Shown here in pieces: positions 20,106-28,174 of a stretch of 64,000 nt of DNA. The translations under genes were made by a program, and so were the position numbers. The notes under the pieces were generated by a model. That model searched no databases, was not told the origin of the DNA, and saw only the letters and a list, made by a program, of their open reading frames with translations. Position 1 is the stretch's first letter, and each line of letters opens with the position of its first letter. The stretch comes from Pannonibacter indicus (GTDB lineage: Bacteria > Pseudomonadota > Alphaproteobacteria > Rhizobiales > Stappiaceae), in the NCBI RefSeq assembly GCF_001418225.1, contig NZ_LIPT01000003.1:186001-250000 (forward strand), read 5' to 3'.

Positions 20106-21428
20106 TCAGTCGATGATGTCTGCAGTTACAACGCCTGCCGTCTGCTGCTGCCTTGAGTTGTCCATTTGCGTATGCATCTGTTCTGACCCATGCCCCTGAG
20201 CCGGGGATTTGCTGCTGTCTGCAGGCGGGGGCAAGCTCTGGTCGGCCGGTGCGGTGAACAGAACTTCCTGCCGCCGCACGCGGATGGGCTGGCGCAGGCC
20301 GGTCAGCCGGTCGAACTGCGACAGGCGCTTGATGGTCGTTTCCGTCAGCTGGTGCCCGCGGGACAGAACCAGTTCATGGCTGCCGTCGGTGATGATGTCG
20401 TCGATGAGAATGTCACCGGGACGAAGCGCGCGGATATGGCAGGCGACGGTCTGGAAGCGTTCCATCATGGACTGATCCGCGTCCAGAAGACAGGCTCTCA
20501 CCACCTTCAGCAGCGCAGGATCATATTGCCGCCGGTTGATGTTCAACGCTTCGAAGGCTGCCAGATCAACACCGGTGTCGGGGCTGGCGTACCACAGGTC
20601 TATCAGGATCTTCAAAATGCGCGAATGCAGCGGGATGTCCTTGCCGGTCGGACCATCCGTGGGAAAGCCCGAGCCGTCAAAGCCTCTGCCCGAATAATAC
20701 AGCACCTCGGCAATCCGCTCGAACTGCGGAATGTTGCGTAAAAGATCCCGGCTCTGTTCCGGGGCACGGGCCAGCAATTCGCGCTGGGGATCTGTCAGTG
20801 TCTTCGCCGAGCGGTAGCGGGACAGGATTTCCCGTGGCAGCAGGGCCTCGCCGAGAGGCGAGAACATGACCGCCATTTCCAATTCCCAGACCTTCTTCAA
20901 CCCCAGTGCCTTGGCCACCTTCAGCGCCTGCTGGCGAATGACGGTCGTCTTGCGGAAGGCGTCCGTGTGGAACAGGGCCAGCATGTCGATCAGAAGCTTC
21001 ACGGAACCGGAGAGTGTTTTTTCCAGAAGCGTTTTCTCCTTCATGACCCGGTTGTGGTAGGCAAGGCCGGAGCGGATGGCGTTCTCGATCTCATCTGCCG
21101 GACAGGGCTTGAGGAGATACATGAGAACGTTTGCTTCGTTCACGGCGCGGCGGGCGGCCTCCAGCGACCTGTCTGCCGTGAGCATGATGCGGGCAGCTAC
21201 AGGCGCGATATCGGTTACGGACTTGAGGAATTCGACACCGTTCATGTCCGGCAGGTTGAGGCTGGAAATGACGACGGCGACAGACGGGTTGCGCTCGATC
21301 CAGGCGACCGCCTCGACGGCGCTGCGGGCCGTAACGATCTGGAACTTGCTGCCAAGCAATTGCTGAAATGCCGTCAGCACCTTGACGTCCGCATCGACAA
21401 CAAGAATAAGCTTCTGTGTCTCCGCCAT
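20106..21428 (-). CDS. Degenerate receiver/HD-GYP-like response regulator
   Basis: A 440-residue two-domain protein. Residues 5-120 are a receiver (REC) fold with Asp12, Thr84 and Lys107 kept, but the phospho-acceptor position is Ser56 (VVISSLNLPDMNG instead of a D before LNLP). Residues 140-370 align with HD-GYP c-di-GMP phosphodiesterases, but the catalytic pair is lost. The HD of HDIGK reads SP at 190-191, the HHE becomes YSG at 245-247, and GYP is GFP at 254-256. It should therefore be unable to be phosphorylated normally or to cleave c-di-GMP, and may act as a binding or scaffold protein. The ATG at 21426-21428 begins the REC strand. Confidence 0.8.
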   Translation of the reverse strand: MAETQKLILVVDADVKVLTAFQQLLGSKFQIVTARSAVEAVAWIERNPSVAVVISSLNLPDMNGVEFLKSVTDIAPVAARIMLTADRSLEAARRAVNEANVLMYLLKPCPADEIENAIRSGLAYHNRVMKEKTLLEKTLSGSVKLLIDMLALFHTDAFRKTTVIRQQALKVAKALGLKKVWELEMAVMFSPLGEALLPREILSRYRSAKTLTDPQRELLARAPEQSRDLLRNIPQFERIAEVLYYSGRGFDGSGFPTDGPTGKDIPLHSRILKILIDLWYASPDTGVDLAAFEALNINRRQYDPALLKVVRACLLDADQSMMERFQTVACHIRALRPGDILIDDIITDGSHELVLSRGHQLTETTIKRLSQFDRLTGLRQPIRVRRQEVLFTAPADQSLPPPADSSKSPAQGHGSEQMHTQMDNSRQQQTAGVVTADIID

Positions 21429-21648
21429 GCTCCAATCTCCAATACGCCGGGCAGGAGCTCCGGAGGGGTTGCGCTCCAGGCTGATTCCCGCCGATCGTGC
21501 TCCTGACATCAGCAAGCAGCCTTAATTGCTAATAAACCCCTGTTTGCTGCAAATTTTTAAAGGTAACCAAAGGGAAAAGTGAATCTTTTTCGTAAACCTG
21601 TCCTGTCCCGCAAGGTTTTGGTTCGAAAAATCAGGATAAATTGGTAAA

Positions 21649-22869
21649 ATGACGGATGTGGCAATCGTAGGGTCGGGCCCTGCGGGTTTGGCGGCTGCGG
21701 ATAAGCTTTCGGCGGCCGGGCATAAAGTAATGATCCTCGACCGTATGGCCTCACCTGCGCGCAAGTTTTTGCTGGCCGGGCGGGGCGGGCTGAACCTGAC
21801 CCATTCCGAAGACATCGGGATTTTTCTGGAACGCTACGGCAGCGGCCGTCCCTTTCTTGAGCCTTTGATCCGCCGGTTTGACCCTCAGGCGCTGCGCCGC
21901 TTTGCCGAAGATCTGGGGCAGGAAACCTTTGTAGGCTCCAGCGGCCGTGTGTTTCCGAAGGCAATGAAGGCCTCGCCGCTGCTGCGTGCCTGGCTCGCAC
22001 GGCTGGAGAAGCAGGGCGTCACATTCCGTATGCGTCAGACCTGGGAGGGGCAGGACGCTGAAGGCCGGAATCTCTTCCGCGCTCAGGACGGTTCGCTGGT
22101 AGCTCTACCGGCCCGTGCCACGCTTCTGGCGCTGGGCGGTGGCAGCTGGCCCCGCCTTGGCTCGCGCGGGGACTGGCTCTCTGTGCTGGAAGGCTGGGGT
22201 GTCGAGGTCACGCCGCTGCGCCCGTCCAACTGCGGCTTCCTGTGCAACTGGTCACCGTTCTTTGCGGAGCGTTTTGCCGGGCAGCCGCTGAAGCGTATCG
22301 AACTGGCCCATGGAGATATCCGCCAGCGCGGGGAGGCGATGATCAGCCGCACGGGCATCGAGGGGGGCGCTGTCTATGCCCTGTCCGCCCTCCTGCGTGA
22401 GGCGATCGCCAGCGAAGGGGAGGCTGTGCTCTCCATCGACATGCGCCCGGACATGGACGTGGCAACGCTCGCCAGCCGCCTGTCAAGGCCGCGGGCCAAG
22501 CAGTCGCTTTCCACCTTCCTGCGCAAGTCCGCGGGGCTGTTGCCCGTGGAAGTGGCGCTCCTGCGGGAATCCCTCACGCCTCAGGATGGTTCGCCAGAGG
22601 CGCTTGCCGCCGCCATCAAGCAGGTGCAGCTGAAGCTGACGGGCACCAGCGGCATGGAGCGGGCGATTTCGACGGCTGGCGGCATCCGGCTGGAGGCGCT
22701 GAATGACGGCCTGATGCTGCGCCAGCGTCCAGGCGTCTTTGCGGCCGGTGAAATGCTCGATTGGGAAGCGCCCACCGGCGGCTATCTGCTTCAGGCCTGT
22801 TTTGCGACGGGCATGGCGGCGGCCGATGGCATTCTGGCTTATCTGGCTGCCGGAAAGGCTTCTGCATGA
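21649..22869 (+). CDS. TIGR03862/HI0933-type flavoprotein (NAD(P)/FAD-dependent oxidoreductase)
   Basis: A 406-residue FAD protein of the HI0933/BaiN superfamily, TIGR03862 branch. The N-terminal dinucleotide motif is VAIVGSGPAGLAAADKLSAAG, followed by the family motif KFLLAGRGGLNLTHSE. The C-terminal FAD motif is GVFAAGEMLDWEAPTGGY. The physiological reaction of this branch is not established. The stop overlaps the ATG of the next gene (ATGA), so the two are translationally coupled. It is divergent from the degenerate HD-GYP gene. Confidence 0.88.
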   Translation: MTDVAIVGSGPAGLAAADKLSAAGHKVMILDRMASPARKFLLAGRGGLNLTHSEDIGIFLERYGSGRPFLEPLIRRFDPQALRRFAEDLGQETFVGSSGRVFPKAMKASPLLRAWLARLEKQGVTFRMRQTWEGQDAEGRNLFRAQDGSLVALPARATLLALGGGSWPRLGSRGDWLSVLEGWGVEVTPLRPSNCGFLCNWSPFFAERFAGQPLKRIELAHGDIRQRGEAMISRTGIEGGAVYALSALLREAIASEGEAVLSIDMRPDMDVATLASRLSRPRAKQSLSTFLRKSAGLLPVEVALLRESLTPQDGSPEALAAAIKQVQLKLTGTSGMERAISTAGGIRLEALNDGLMLRQRPGVFAAGEMLDWEAPTGGYLLQACFATGMAAADGILAYLAAGKASA

Positions 22870-23327
22870 CGGTCATCTACATCGATGCGGATGCCTGCCC
22901 GGTGAAGGAAGAAGTAGTACGCGTTGGGGAACGGCATGGCCTGCGGATGATCTTTGTCTCCAACGCCTTCATGCGTCTGCCGGAGAGCGAACTGGTGCAG
23001 CGGGTGGTCGTGTCCGAGGGGCTGGACGTGGCTGACGACTGGATCGCGGAGCGTGCAGCGCCCGGTGATGTTGTGGTGACGGCAGACGTGCCGCTGGCAG
23101 CCCGCTGTGTGAAGGCGGGAGCCAGCGTGCTCGGTCCTTCGGGCAAGCCGTTCCGGGATGTGGGCCTTGCGCTGGCCATGCGGGACCTGAGAACGCATCT
23201 GCGCGAGATTGGCGAGATCCGGGAAAGCGGCCCGTCCTTCTCCCGCCAGGACCGGTCCCGCTTTCTTCAGGCGCTGGAAAGCGCCGTGCGCGGCGCCTTG
23301 AGAGCAGCACCGGGTGGCCAGCCCTGA
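22866..23327 (+). CDS. yaiI: YaiI/YqxD (DUF188) family protein
   Basis: A 153-residue PIN-like-fold protein of the UPF0178 family, of unknown function. Characteristic segments are VIYIDADACPVKEEV at the N-terminus, DDWIAERAAPGDVVVTADVPLAA in the middle, and LGPSGKPF. The conserved aspartates resemble a nuclease-type metal site, but no activity is established. The open frame extends 35 codons upstream inside the flavoprotein gene. The ATG at 22866, overlapping that gene's stop, starts the conserved domain exactly. Confidence 0.9.
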   Translation: MTVIYIDADACPVKEEVVRVGERHGLRMIFVSNAFMRLPESELVQRVVVSEGLDVADDWIAERAAPGDVVVTADVPLAARCVKAGASVLGPSGKPFRDVGLALAMRDLRTHLREIGEIRESGPSFSRQDRSRFLQALESAVRGALRAAPGGQP

Positions 23328-23349
23328 AAGGCATGGCGCATTGAAAAAA

Positions 23350-23375
23350 AGCCCCCGTCCTGAAGGACGGGGGCT
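23350..23375 (-). terminator. Terminator of the BA14K-like gene (convergent with yaiI)
   Basis: A perfect 11-bp stem AGCCCCCGTCC/GGACGGGGGCT with a TGAA loop. On the minus strand it runs directly into TTTTTTT. It also lies 22 bases after the yaiI stop and may stop transcription from both sides. Confidence 0.85.
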
Positions 23376-23553
23376 GATTGGCTGGCGGGAGCTTGCCAGA
23401 CAGTGTTCTGGGCAAACCGGAAGCCGGTTCTGACGCCTCCTGACGGCGCAGAGGGCCTGCAATAAGGCCACCCTTTTCGAAATTTGAAGTCAAAATGACC
23501 GGTGCCGGGACGGCGCAGCGTCCAGGCCAAAGGTCTGCTGAAAACAACGATGC

Positions 23554-23964
23554 CTACTGGCAGAAAACGTAGCGGCCCGAATAGCTGCGGAAATAGCCGG
23601 TTCTCGGATCAAACGAACGGTAGCGCGACGAGCAGTACTGATACCAGGCCGGGCTCCAGGGCGCTGGACGGTAATGGACCGGTGCCGGCTGCTGGTAATA
23701 GACGCGGGGCGCCGGACGGTGATGGTAGACCGGTGGCGGCGGCGGGGCCACGTAGACCGGTGCAGGATAGCGCGGCGCAGACAGGGCAGAGCCAATGAGC
23801 GCCCCGGCAGCAAGCCCGCCGACAATGGCAGCCCCTGTTTCCCAGCCATGACCGTGGTGACGGTGGTGATGGCGGCGGCCTGCCTCCGCCGTAGACACGG
23901 CTGCAAGCACGACGGCTGCCGACAGAAGCGACGCTGACGCTATTCTGGTAGCCCGGTTCAACAT
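23554..23964 (-). CDS. BA14K-like secreted surface protein
   Basis: A 136-residue exported protein. The signal peptide is about residues 1-27 (ending VSTAEAG). A His-rich patch (RRHHHRHHGHG), a glycine/alanine hydrophobic stretch (GAAIVGGLAAGALIGSAL) and a Pro/Tyr-rich region follow. The C-terminus, WYQYCSSRYRSFDPRTGYF, is the BA14K signature, named for the Brucella 14-kDa immunoreactive protein with lectin-like properties. Two cysteines there may form a disulfide. The ATG at 23962-23964 follows GGAGGCTTCGCC; the 40 upstream in-frame codons look unconserved. This family is largely confined to Hyphomicrobiales. Confidence 0.85.
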   Translation of the reverse strand: MLNRATRIASASLLSAAVVLAAVSTAEAGRRHHHRHHGHGWETGAAIVGGLAAGALIGSALSAPRYPAPVYVAPPPPPVYHHRPAPRVYYQQPAPVHYRPAPWSPAWYQYCSSRYRSFDPRTGYFRSYSGRYVFCQ

Positions 23965-24158
23965 GGCGAAGCCTCCTTCTCCGGAACATTCTGCCTTGCT
24001 GGCCGGGCCAGACTGGCAGTGCTGCCTTGAGTTCATGGTGACAACGTAGCCGGAGCCGTGTTGTTCCACTGTGATGGCGGTCACGTTACAGAATCGTAAG
24101 GTTCAACAGGTTTGTGGCAGGAGATGGGCGTGCTGGGAAATGTGCCCTGAATGCAAAA

Positions 24159-24188
24159 TCCCCCGCAGGGCGGCGGCCTTGCGGGGGA
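24159..24188 (-). terminator. Terminator of the puuA-aminotransferase operon
   Basis: On the minus strand, TCCCCCGCA/TGCGGGGGA (9 bp, 12-base loop) is followed by TTTTGCATT, 28 bases after the aminotransferase stop. Confidence 0.75.
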
Positions 24189-24216
24189 CCATGCGATCTT
24201 GCGGCGTCAGCCGTTT

Positions 24217-25614
24217 TCAGGCGGCGACCTTGCCCTGACGCTTCAGCTCGGCCCAGGTGTCGTCCAGCGTCTTGCGGGCGAGGGCGACGAGCTGGTCGGC
24301 CTCGTCGTGGCTGATGACCAGCGGCGGGGAGATGATCATGCTGTCGCGCACGGCACGCATGATCAAACCGTTGCCGAAGGAAATGTCGCGGCACAAGGTG
24401 CCGACGGTGCCCGTATCGGCAAATGCCTTCTTGCGGTTGCCCTTTTCCGGCACCAGTTCCAGCGCGCCGACAAGGCCGGTCATGCGGGCTTCGCCGACGA
24501 GGGGATGATCGCCAAGCGCGCGCCAGCGGGCCTGCAGATAGGGGCCGATGTCATTGGCCACCCGCTCCACCAGCTTCTCGCGCTGGATGATCTCAAGATT
24601 GACCAGAGCCGCAGCCGCGCAGGCCGGGTGACCGGAGTAGGTGTAGCCGTGATAGAACTCGCCGCCCTTGCCGATGACGCCTTCTGCCACCTTGTCCGAC
24701 ACCAGCACGCCGCCCATGGGCAGGTAGCCGGAGGTCAGGCCCTTGGCGATGGGCATCAGATCCGGCTCGAGGCCGAAGTACTCCGACCCGAACCAGGTAC
24801 CGAGGCGGCCAAAGCCGCAGATCACCTCGTCGGCGACGAAGAGAATGTCGCGTTCCTTGAGGATGCGGGAGATTTCCGGCCAGTAGGTCGATGGCGGAAT
24901 GATGACGCCGCCTGCGCCCTGGATGGGCTCGGCGATGAAGGCAGCCACCTTGTCCTCGCCGATCTCGTCGATGGCGCGCTCCAGCTGCCGGGCGGCGGCG
25001 ATGCCGAAGTCCTCCGGTGACATGTCGCCGCCTTCGCCGAACCAGTAGGGCTGGCCGATGTGGCGCACGCCCGGCACCGGCAGATCGCCCTGCTCGTGCA
25101 TCGCCTTCATGCCGCCAAGGCTGGTACCGGCCAGCGTCGAGCCGTGATAGCCGTTCCAGCGGCCGATGATCACCTTCTTCTCGGGCTTGCCCATCTGGTC
25201 CCAGTAGAAGCGGACCATGCGGAACACGGTGTCGTTGGCCTCGGAACCGGACGAGCAGAAGAAGGTGCGGTTGAACTGCGGCGGGGAGATCTCCGCCAGC
25301 TTCTCGGAGAGGGCAATGACCGGCGGATGGGTCGTCTTGAAGAAGGTGTTGTAATAGGGCAGTTCCAGCATCTGCTTGTATACCGCCTCGGCCACTTCCT
25401 CGCGGCCATGGCCGATCTGGGCGCACCACAGGCCCGCCATGCCGTCCAGAATGCGGTTGCCTTCTGAATCGGTCAGCCACACGCCCTTGGCATTGGTGAT
25501 CACCCGGCTGCCTTCCGCATTGAGCTGGAGCGTATCCGTGAAGGGATGGAAATGATGTGCCGCATCAAGGGCACGCAGCTCTGCGGTCGGATAGCGGTTG
25601 GATACACCGTTCAT
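24217..25614 (-). CDS. spuC: Class III aminotransferase, probably putrescine/polyamine:pyruvate transaminase
   Basis: A 465-residue PLP-dependent class III aminotransferase. Landmarks are LTDSEGNRILDGMAGLWC, the cofactor-binding TFFCSSGSEANDTVFRM, RWNGYHGSTLAGTSLGG, the acidic ILFVADEVICGFGRLG and the catalytic lysine in MPIAKGLTSGYLPMG. The domain alone fits omega-amino acid or polyamine transaminases. The context of two gamma-glutamylputrescine synthetases, a shared regulator and a PotFGHI importer argues for SpuC-like putrescine:pyruvate transamination giving 4-aminobutanal. It is downstream of puuA (25679) in the same operon. The symbol is by context and may be wrong in detail. Confidence 0.82.
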   Translation of the reverse strand: MNGVSNRYPTAELRALDAAHHFHPFTDTLQLNAEGSRVITNAKGVWLTDSEGNRILDGMAGLWCAQIGHGREEVAEAVYKQMLELPYYNTFFKTTHPPVIALSEKLAEISPPQFNRTFFCSSGSEANDTVFRMVRFYWDQMGKPEKKVIIGRWNGYHGSTLAGTSLGGMKAMHEQGDLPVPGVRHIGQPYWFGEGGDMSPEDFGIAAARQLERAIDEIGEDKVAAFIAEPIQGAGGVIIPPSTYWPEISRILKERDILFVADEVICGFGRLGTWFGSEYFGLEPDLMPIAKGLTSGYLPMGGVLVSDKVAEGVIGKGGEFYHGYTYSGHPACAAAALVNLEIIQREKLVERVANDIGPYLQARWRALGDHPLVGEARMTGLVGALELVPEKGNRKKAFADTGTVGTLCRDISFGNGLIMRAVRDSMIISPPLVISHDEADQLVALARKTLDDTWAELKRQGKVAA

Positions 25615-25678
25615 TTCAGGCTCCGTCGGGCGTTAAGGCCGGGCAGGGGCTGGAGTTGCGCCCTTGCCCGGCGGGATT

Positions 25679-27073
25679 TCAGACATTGAGCAGGAGGTAT
25701 TCCCGCTCCCAGGGGCTGATCACGGACATGAAGGTTTCGAACTCCTCCTGCTTGATCGCCCGGTAGGTGGCGACGAACTTCTCGCCGAAGACCTCGGTCA
25801 GTTCCTCGCATTCCTCGAACAGCGCCACGGCCTCGATCAGGCCGCGCGGCAGGGAATGCTGGATGTTGCTGGCATCGGACATGCGCGGCTCGTCCGGCTG
25901 CAGCCTGCCCTCGATGCCGAGATAGCCGCAGGCGAGCGAAGCGGCGATGGCAAGATAAGGATTGGCGTCCGAGCCGGGCACCCGGTTTTCAAGGCGGCGG
26001 GCATCGGGCTTGGAATAGGGCACGCGCAGACCGACCGTGCGGTTGTCGTAGCCCCAGTAAACGTTGACCGGCGCCGCCGTGTTGCGGGAGAAGCGGCGGT
26101 AGGAGTTCACGTAAGGGGCCATCAGGCAGGTGACGTTCGGCAGGTACTGCTGGTGGCCGGCAATGAAGGAAAGGAACTCGCGTGTCGCCTCTCCATCCTC
26201 GTTGGAGAAGATGTTGCGGCCGGTTTCCATGTCCGTCACGGACTGATGGATGTGCATGGCAGAGCCCGGCTGGTTCGACATGGGCTTGGCCATGAAGGTG
26301 GCATACATGTCATGCCGCAGCGCTGCTTCGCGGATGGTGCGCTTGAACAGGAACACCTGATCGGCCAGTTCCAGCGGATGGCCATGGCGCAGGTTGATCT
26401 CCATCTGCGCCGCGCCTTCCTCGTGGATCAGCGTGTCGATCTCCAGCCCCTGCTTCTCGGACAGGTCATAGATATCGTCAATGAGATCGTCGAATTCGTT
26501 CAGCGCCGAGATGGAATAGGACTGGCGGCCTGCCTCCGGGCGGCCCGAGCGGCCGGTTGGCGGCTCCAGCGGATAATCGGGATCGGTGTTGGGCCGCACC
26601 AGATAGAACTCGATTTCCGGCGCGATCACCGGCTGCCAGCCCTTTTCCTCATAAAGGCCGAGCACGCGCTTGAGCACGTTGCGCGGAGCCGTCTCTACCG
26701 GAATGCCGTCACGGGTATAGGCGTCATGGATCAGCTGCGCCGTCGGGTCGGTCTCCCACGGAACGGTGGTCAGCGTCGAATAGTCGGGACGGAAATAGAG
26801 GTCGCCGTCGATCGGATTGTGCTGGAAACGGTCGTCATCCTCCGGATAGTCGCCGGAAATCGTCTGGGCGAAGATCGAGGACGGCATGGTCATGACCGGG
26901 CCGGAGAGGAACTTCTCCGTCGGCATCATCTTGCCGCGGGCAACGCCGGCAAGGTCCGGGGCAATGCATTCGATGTCTTCGATGCCACGCTCGGCAAGCC
27001 AGGTCTGGGCCGCCGCCATATCCGCCACGCCGCGCGGGCTCGTCACGGGCTGGGCTTTCTTCTTCTTGCTCAC
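25679..27073 (-). CDS. puuA: Glutamine synthetase-family enzyme, probable gamma-glutamylputrescine synthetase (copy 1)
   Basis: A 464-residue GS-fold ligase that likely couples glutamate to putrescine with ATP, the first step of the Puu route. An N-terminal GS beta-grasp segment (IECIAPDLAGVARGKMMP) is followed by the catalytic barrel. That barrel has the metal-binding GSAMHIHQSV, the ATP/glutamate loop NRTVGLRVPYSKPDARRLE and GSDANPYLAIAASLACG. The frame contains an ATG at 27088. However, the GTG at 27073 has CAGGAG at ideal distance, with a lysine-rich start (VSKKKKAQP), so I take the GTG. It is co-transcribed with the aminotransferase and has its own GTGATCAC operator. Confidence 0.87.
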   Translation of the reverse strand: MSKKKKAQPVTSPRGVADMAAAQTWLAERGIEDIECIAPDLAGVARGKMMPTEKFLSGPVMTMPSSIFAQTISGDYPEDDDRFQHNPIDGDLYFRPDYSTLTTVPWETDPTAQLIHDAYTRDGIPVETAPRNVLKRVLGLYEEKGWQPVIAPEIEFYLVRPNTDPDYPLEPPTGRSGRPEAGRQSYSISALNEFDDLIDDIYDLSEKQGLEIDTLIHEEGAAQMEINLRHGHPLELADQVFLFKRTIREAALRHDMYATFMAKPMSNQPGSAMHIHQSVTDMETGRNIFSNEDGEATREFLSFIAGHQQYLPNVTCLMAPYVNSYRRFSRNTAAPVNVYWGYDNRTVGLRVPYSKPDARRLENRVPGSDANPYLAIAASLACGYLGIEGRLQPDEPRMSDASNIQHSLPRGLIEAVALFEECEELTEVFGEKFVATYRAIKQEEFETFMSVISPWEREYLLLNV

Positions 27074-27236
27074 GCTGGGCTCCTGCATATCGGTGTCAGC
27101 CCGGATTGGCGCATGCCGCATTGCAACGCCGGGCGCAGGCATCTTGCGCCCGGATGGCGTTCCGTCAAGCAGATGCAGTTTCCCGGTTCCTCTTGCCGGT
27201 TGATGAGCTGCATCCTCGTCCGTCCAGTTTTCCTGA

Positions 27237-27265
27237 TTTTGTGATCACAAAATGCGTGCGGTCAA
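27237..27265 (-). promoter_or_regulatory. Promoter and operator of puuA copy 1 (GTGATCAC palindrome)
   Basis: TTTTGTGATCACAAAA at 27237-27252 is a perfect 16-base palindrome. On the minus strand a -35-like TTGACC (complement of 27260-27265) is followed 18 bases later by CAAAAT. The operator therefore covers the spacer end and -10, a layout suited to repression. The same GTGATCAC core is found in front of the second puuA copy. Confidence 0.7.
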
Positions 27266-28053
27266 CTGTTTTCTGTTCGGGCCGGTCGGCCGGTACGTCC
27301 CTGGGCCTGTTCGATGAAGTCCATGCCATCCTGGATGTCTGCAGCAATGGCGGCGGCGAGTGCCTCGTCCTTGCGCTGGCGGATGGCAGCTATGGCCTCC
27401 TTGTGATGGTCCACCAGAACGGCCGTGCCAAGGCGCCCATAGACGGTGCGCATGAAGGGCGCGAACTGCAGCCAGAGGCTCTCCACCAAAGGCAGCAGCA
27501 CCGTGGAGCGGGCGGCGGAATAGATGCGGAAGTGGAAGGCGTGGTTGAGCCGCATGTAGCCTTCCGCGTCGCCGCTGGCGATGCTGACATCCATGCGGTT
27601 GTCGATGTCTTCAAGCTCCTTTGTGTCGGCCTTGCCGAGGGCGGGAAGGGCGCGGCGGGCCAGTTCCGGCTCCAGCAGCAGGCGGGCGCGCAGGATCTCG
27701 TCAAAGCGCTCGGAGGTCATGTCTGGCACCTGCACCCGGCCGCTCGCGCGAATCGACAGGGCGTTTTCGGCGGCCAGCCGCTGGATTACCTCGCGCACCG
27801 GCATGGGGCTGACGCCCAGTTCGGCGGCCAGGCCGCGCAAGGTCACGGCCTTGCCGGGGATGAAACGTCCCGTGATCAAGGCGTGGCGGATGCTGCGGTC
27901 CACATGGCCGCGCGCCACACCGCGCTCTGCGCTTTTTTCCAGGTCCTTGTCCTGGCGGCGTTGTGCTGCCGCGCCCGCTGGCGGGGGCTCGTTCGAAGCT
28001 CCGGTCTTTGCCACTGTGGCTGATCCTTTCGATCTTGCATTTCTGGCAGGCAT
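27262..28053 (-). CDS. GntR-family transcriptional regulator, FCD subfamily, of polyamine catabolism
   Basis: A 263-residue repressor or activator. A winged-helix GntR domain (about residues 50-115) includes GRFIPGKAVTLRGLAAELGVSPMPVRE, cited here only as a position near 60-85. The FCD ligand-binding domain follows, with the helical metal-site residues in HAFHFRIYSAA and LVDHHKEAIAAI. It lies between two puuA-like genes, each with a GTGATCAC palindrome over the promoter. The inference is that it binds these and responds to putrescine or a gamma-glutamylated intermediate. The start at 28051-28053 is a choice; the frame is open 23 codons further. Confidence 0.87.
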   Translation of the reverse strand: MPARNARSKGSATVAKTGASNEPPPAGAAAQRRQDKDLEKSAERGVARGHVDRSIRHALITGRFIPGKAVTLRGLAAELGVSPMPVREVIQRLAAENALSIRASGRVQVPDMTSERFDEILRARLLLEPELARRALPALGKADTKELEDIDNRMDVSIASGDAEGYMRLNHAFHFRIYSAARSTVLLPLVESLWLQFAPFMRTVYGRLGTAVLVDHHKEAIAAIRQRKDEALAAAIAADIQDGMDFIEQAQGRTGRPARTENS

Positions 28054-28076
28054 GCTTGCCGCTTGGGCAGATGCGC

Positions 28077-28106
28077 TTGACAGCCTTCCTGCAACGTGAT
28101 CACAAT
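28077..28106 (+). promoter_or_regulatory. Promoter and operator of puuA copy 2 (GTGATCAC palindrome)
   Basis: A consensus -35 TTGACA at 28077-28082 is followed 18 bases later by CACAAT (28101-28106). The palindrome GTGATCAC (28096-28103) overlaps the -10. This matches the arrangement at 27237-27265 and lies between the regulator and puuA copy 2. Confidence 0.68.
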
Positions 28107-28174
28107 TTGCCTCACGGTGCAACTACGGGCCACAAGGCCGGACGGACACCGCTGACGCCGGAAGGAGAGCCATC

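Noticed and set aside
27237-27252. CRP-type binding site
   Set aside because: CRP sites have TGTGA and TCACA separated by six bases; here the half-sites are contiguous, which better fits a GntR/FCD operator.
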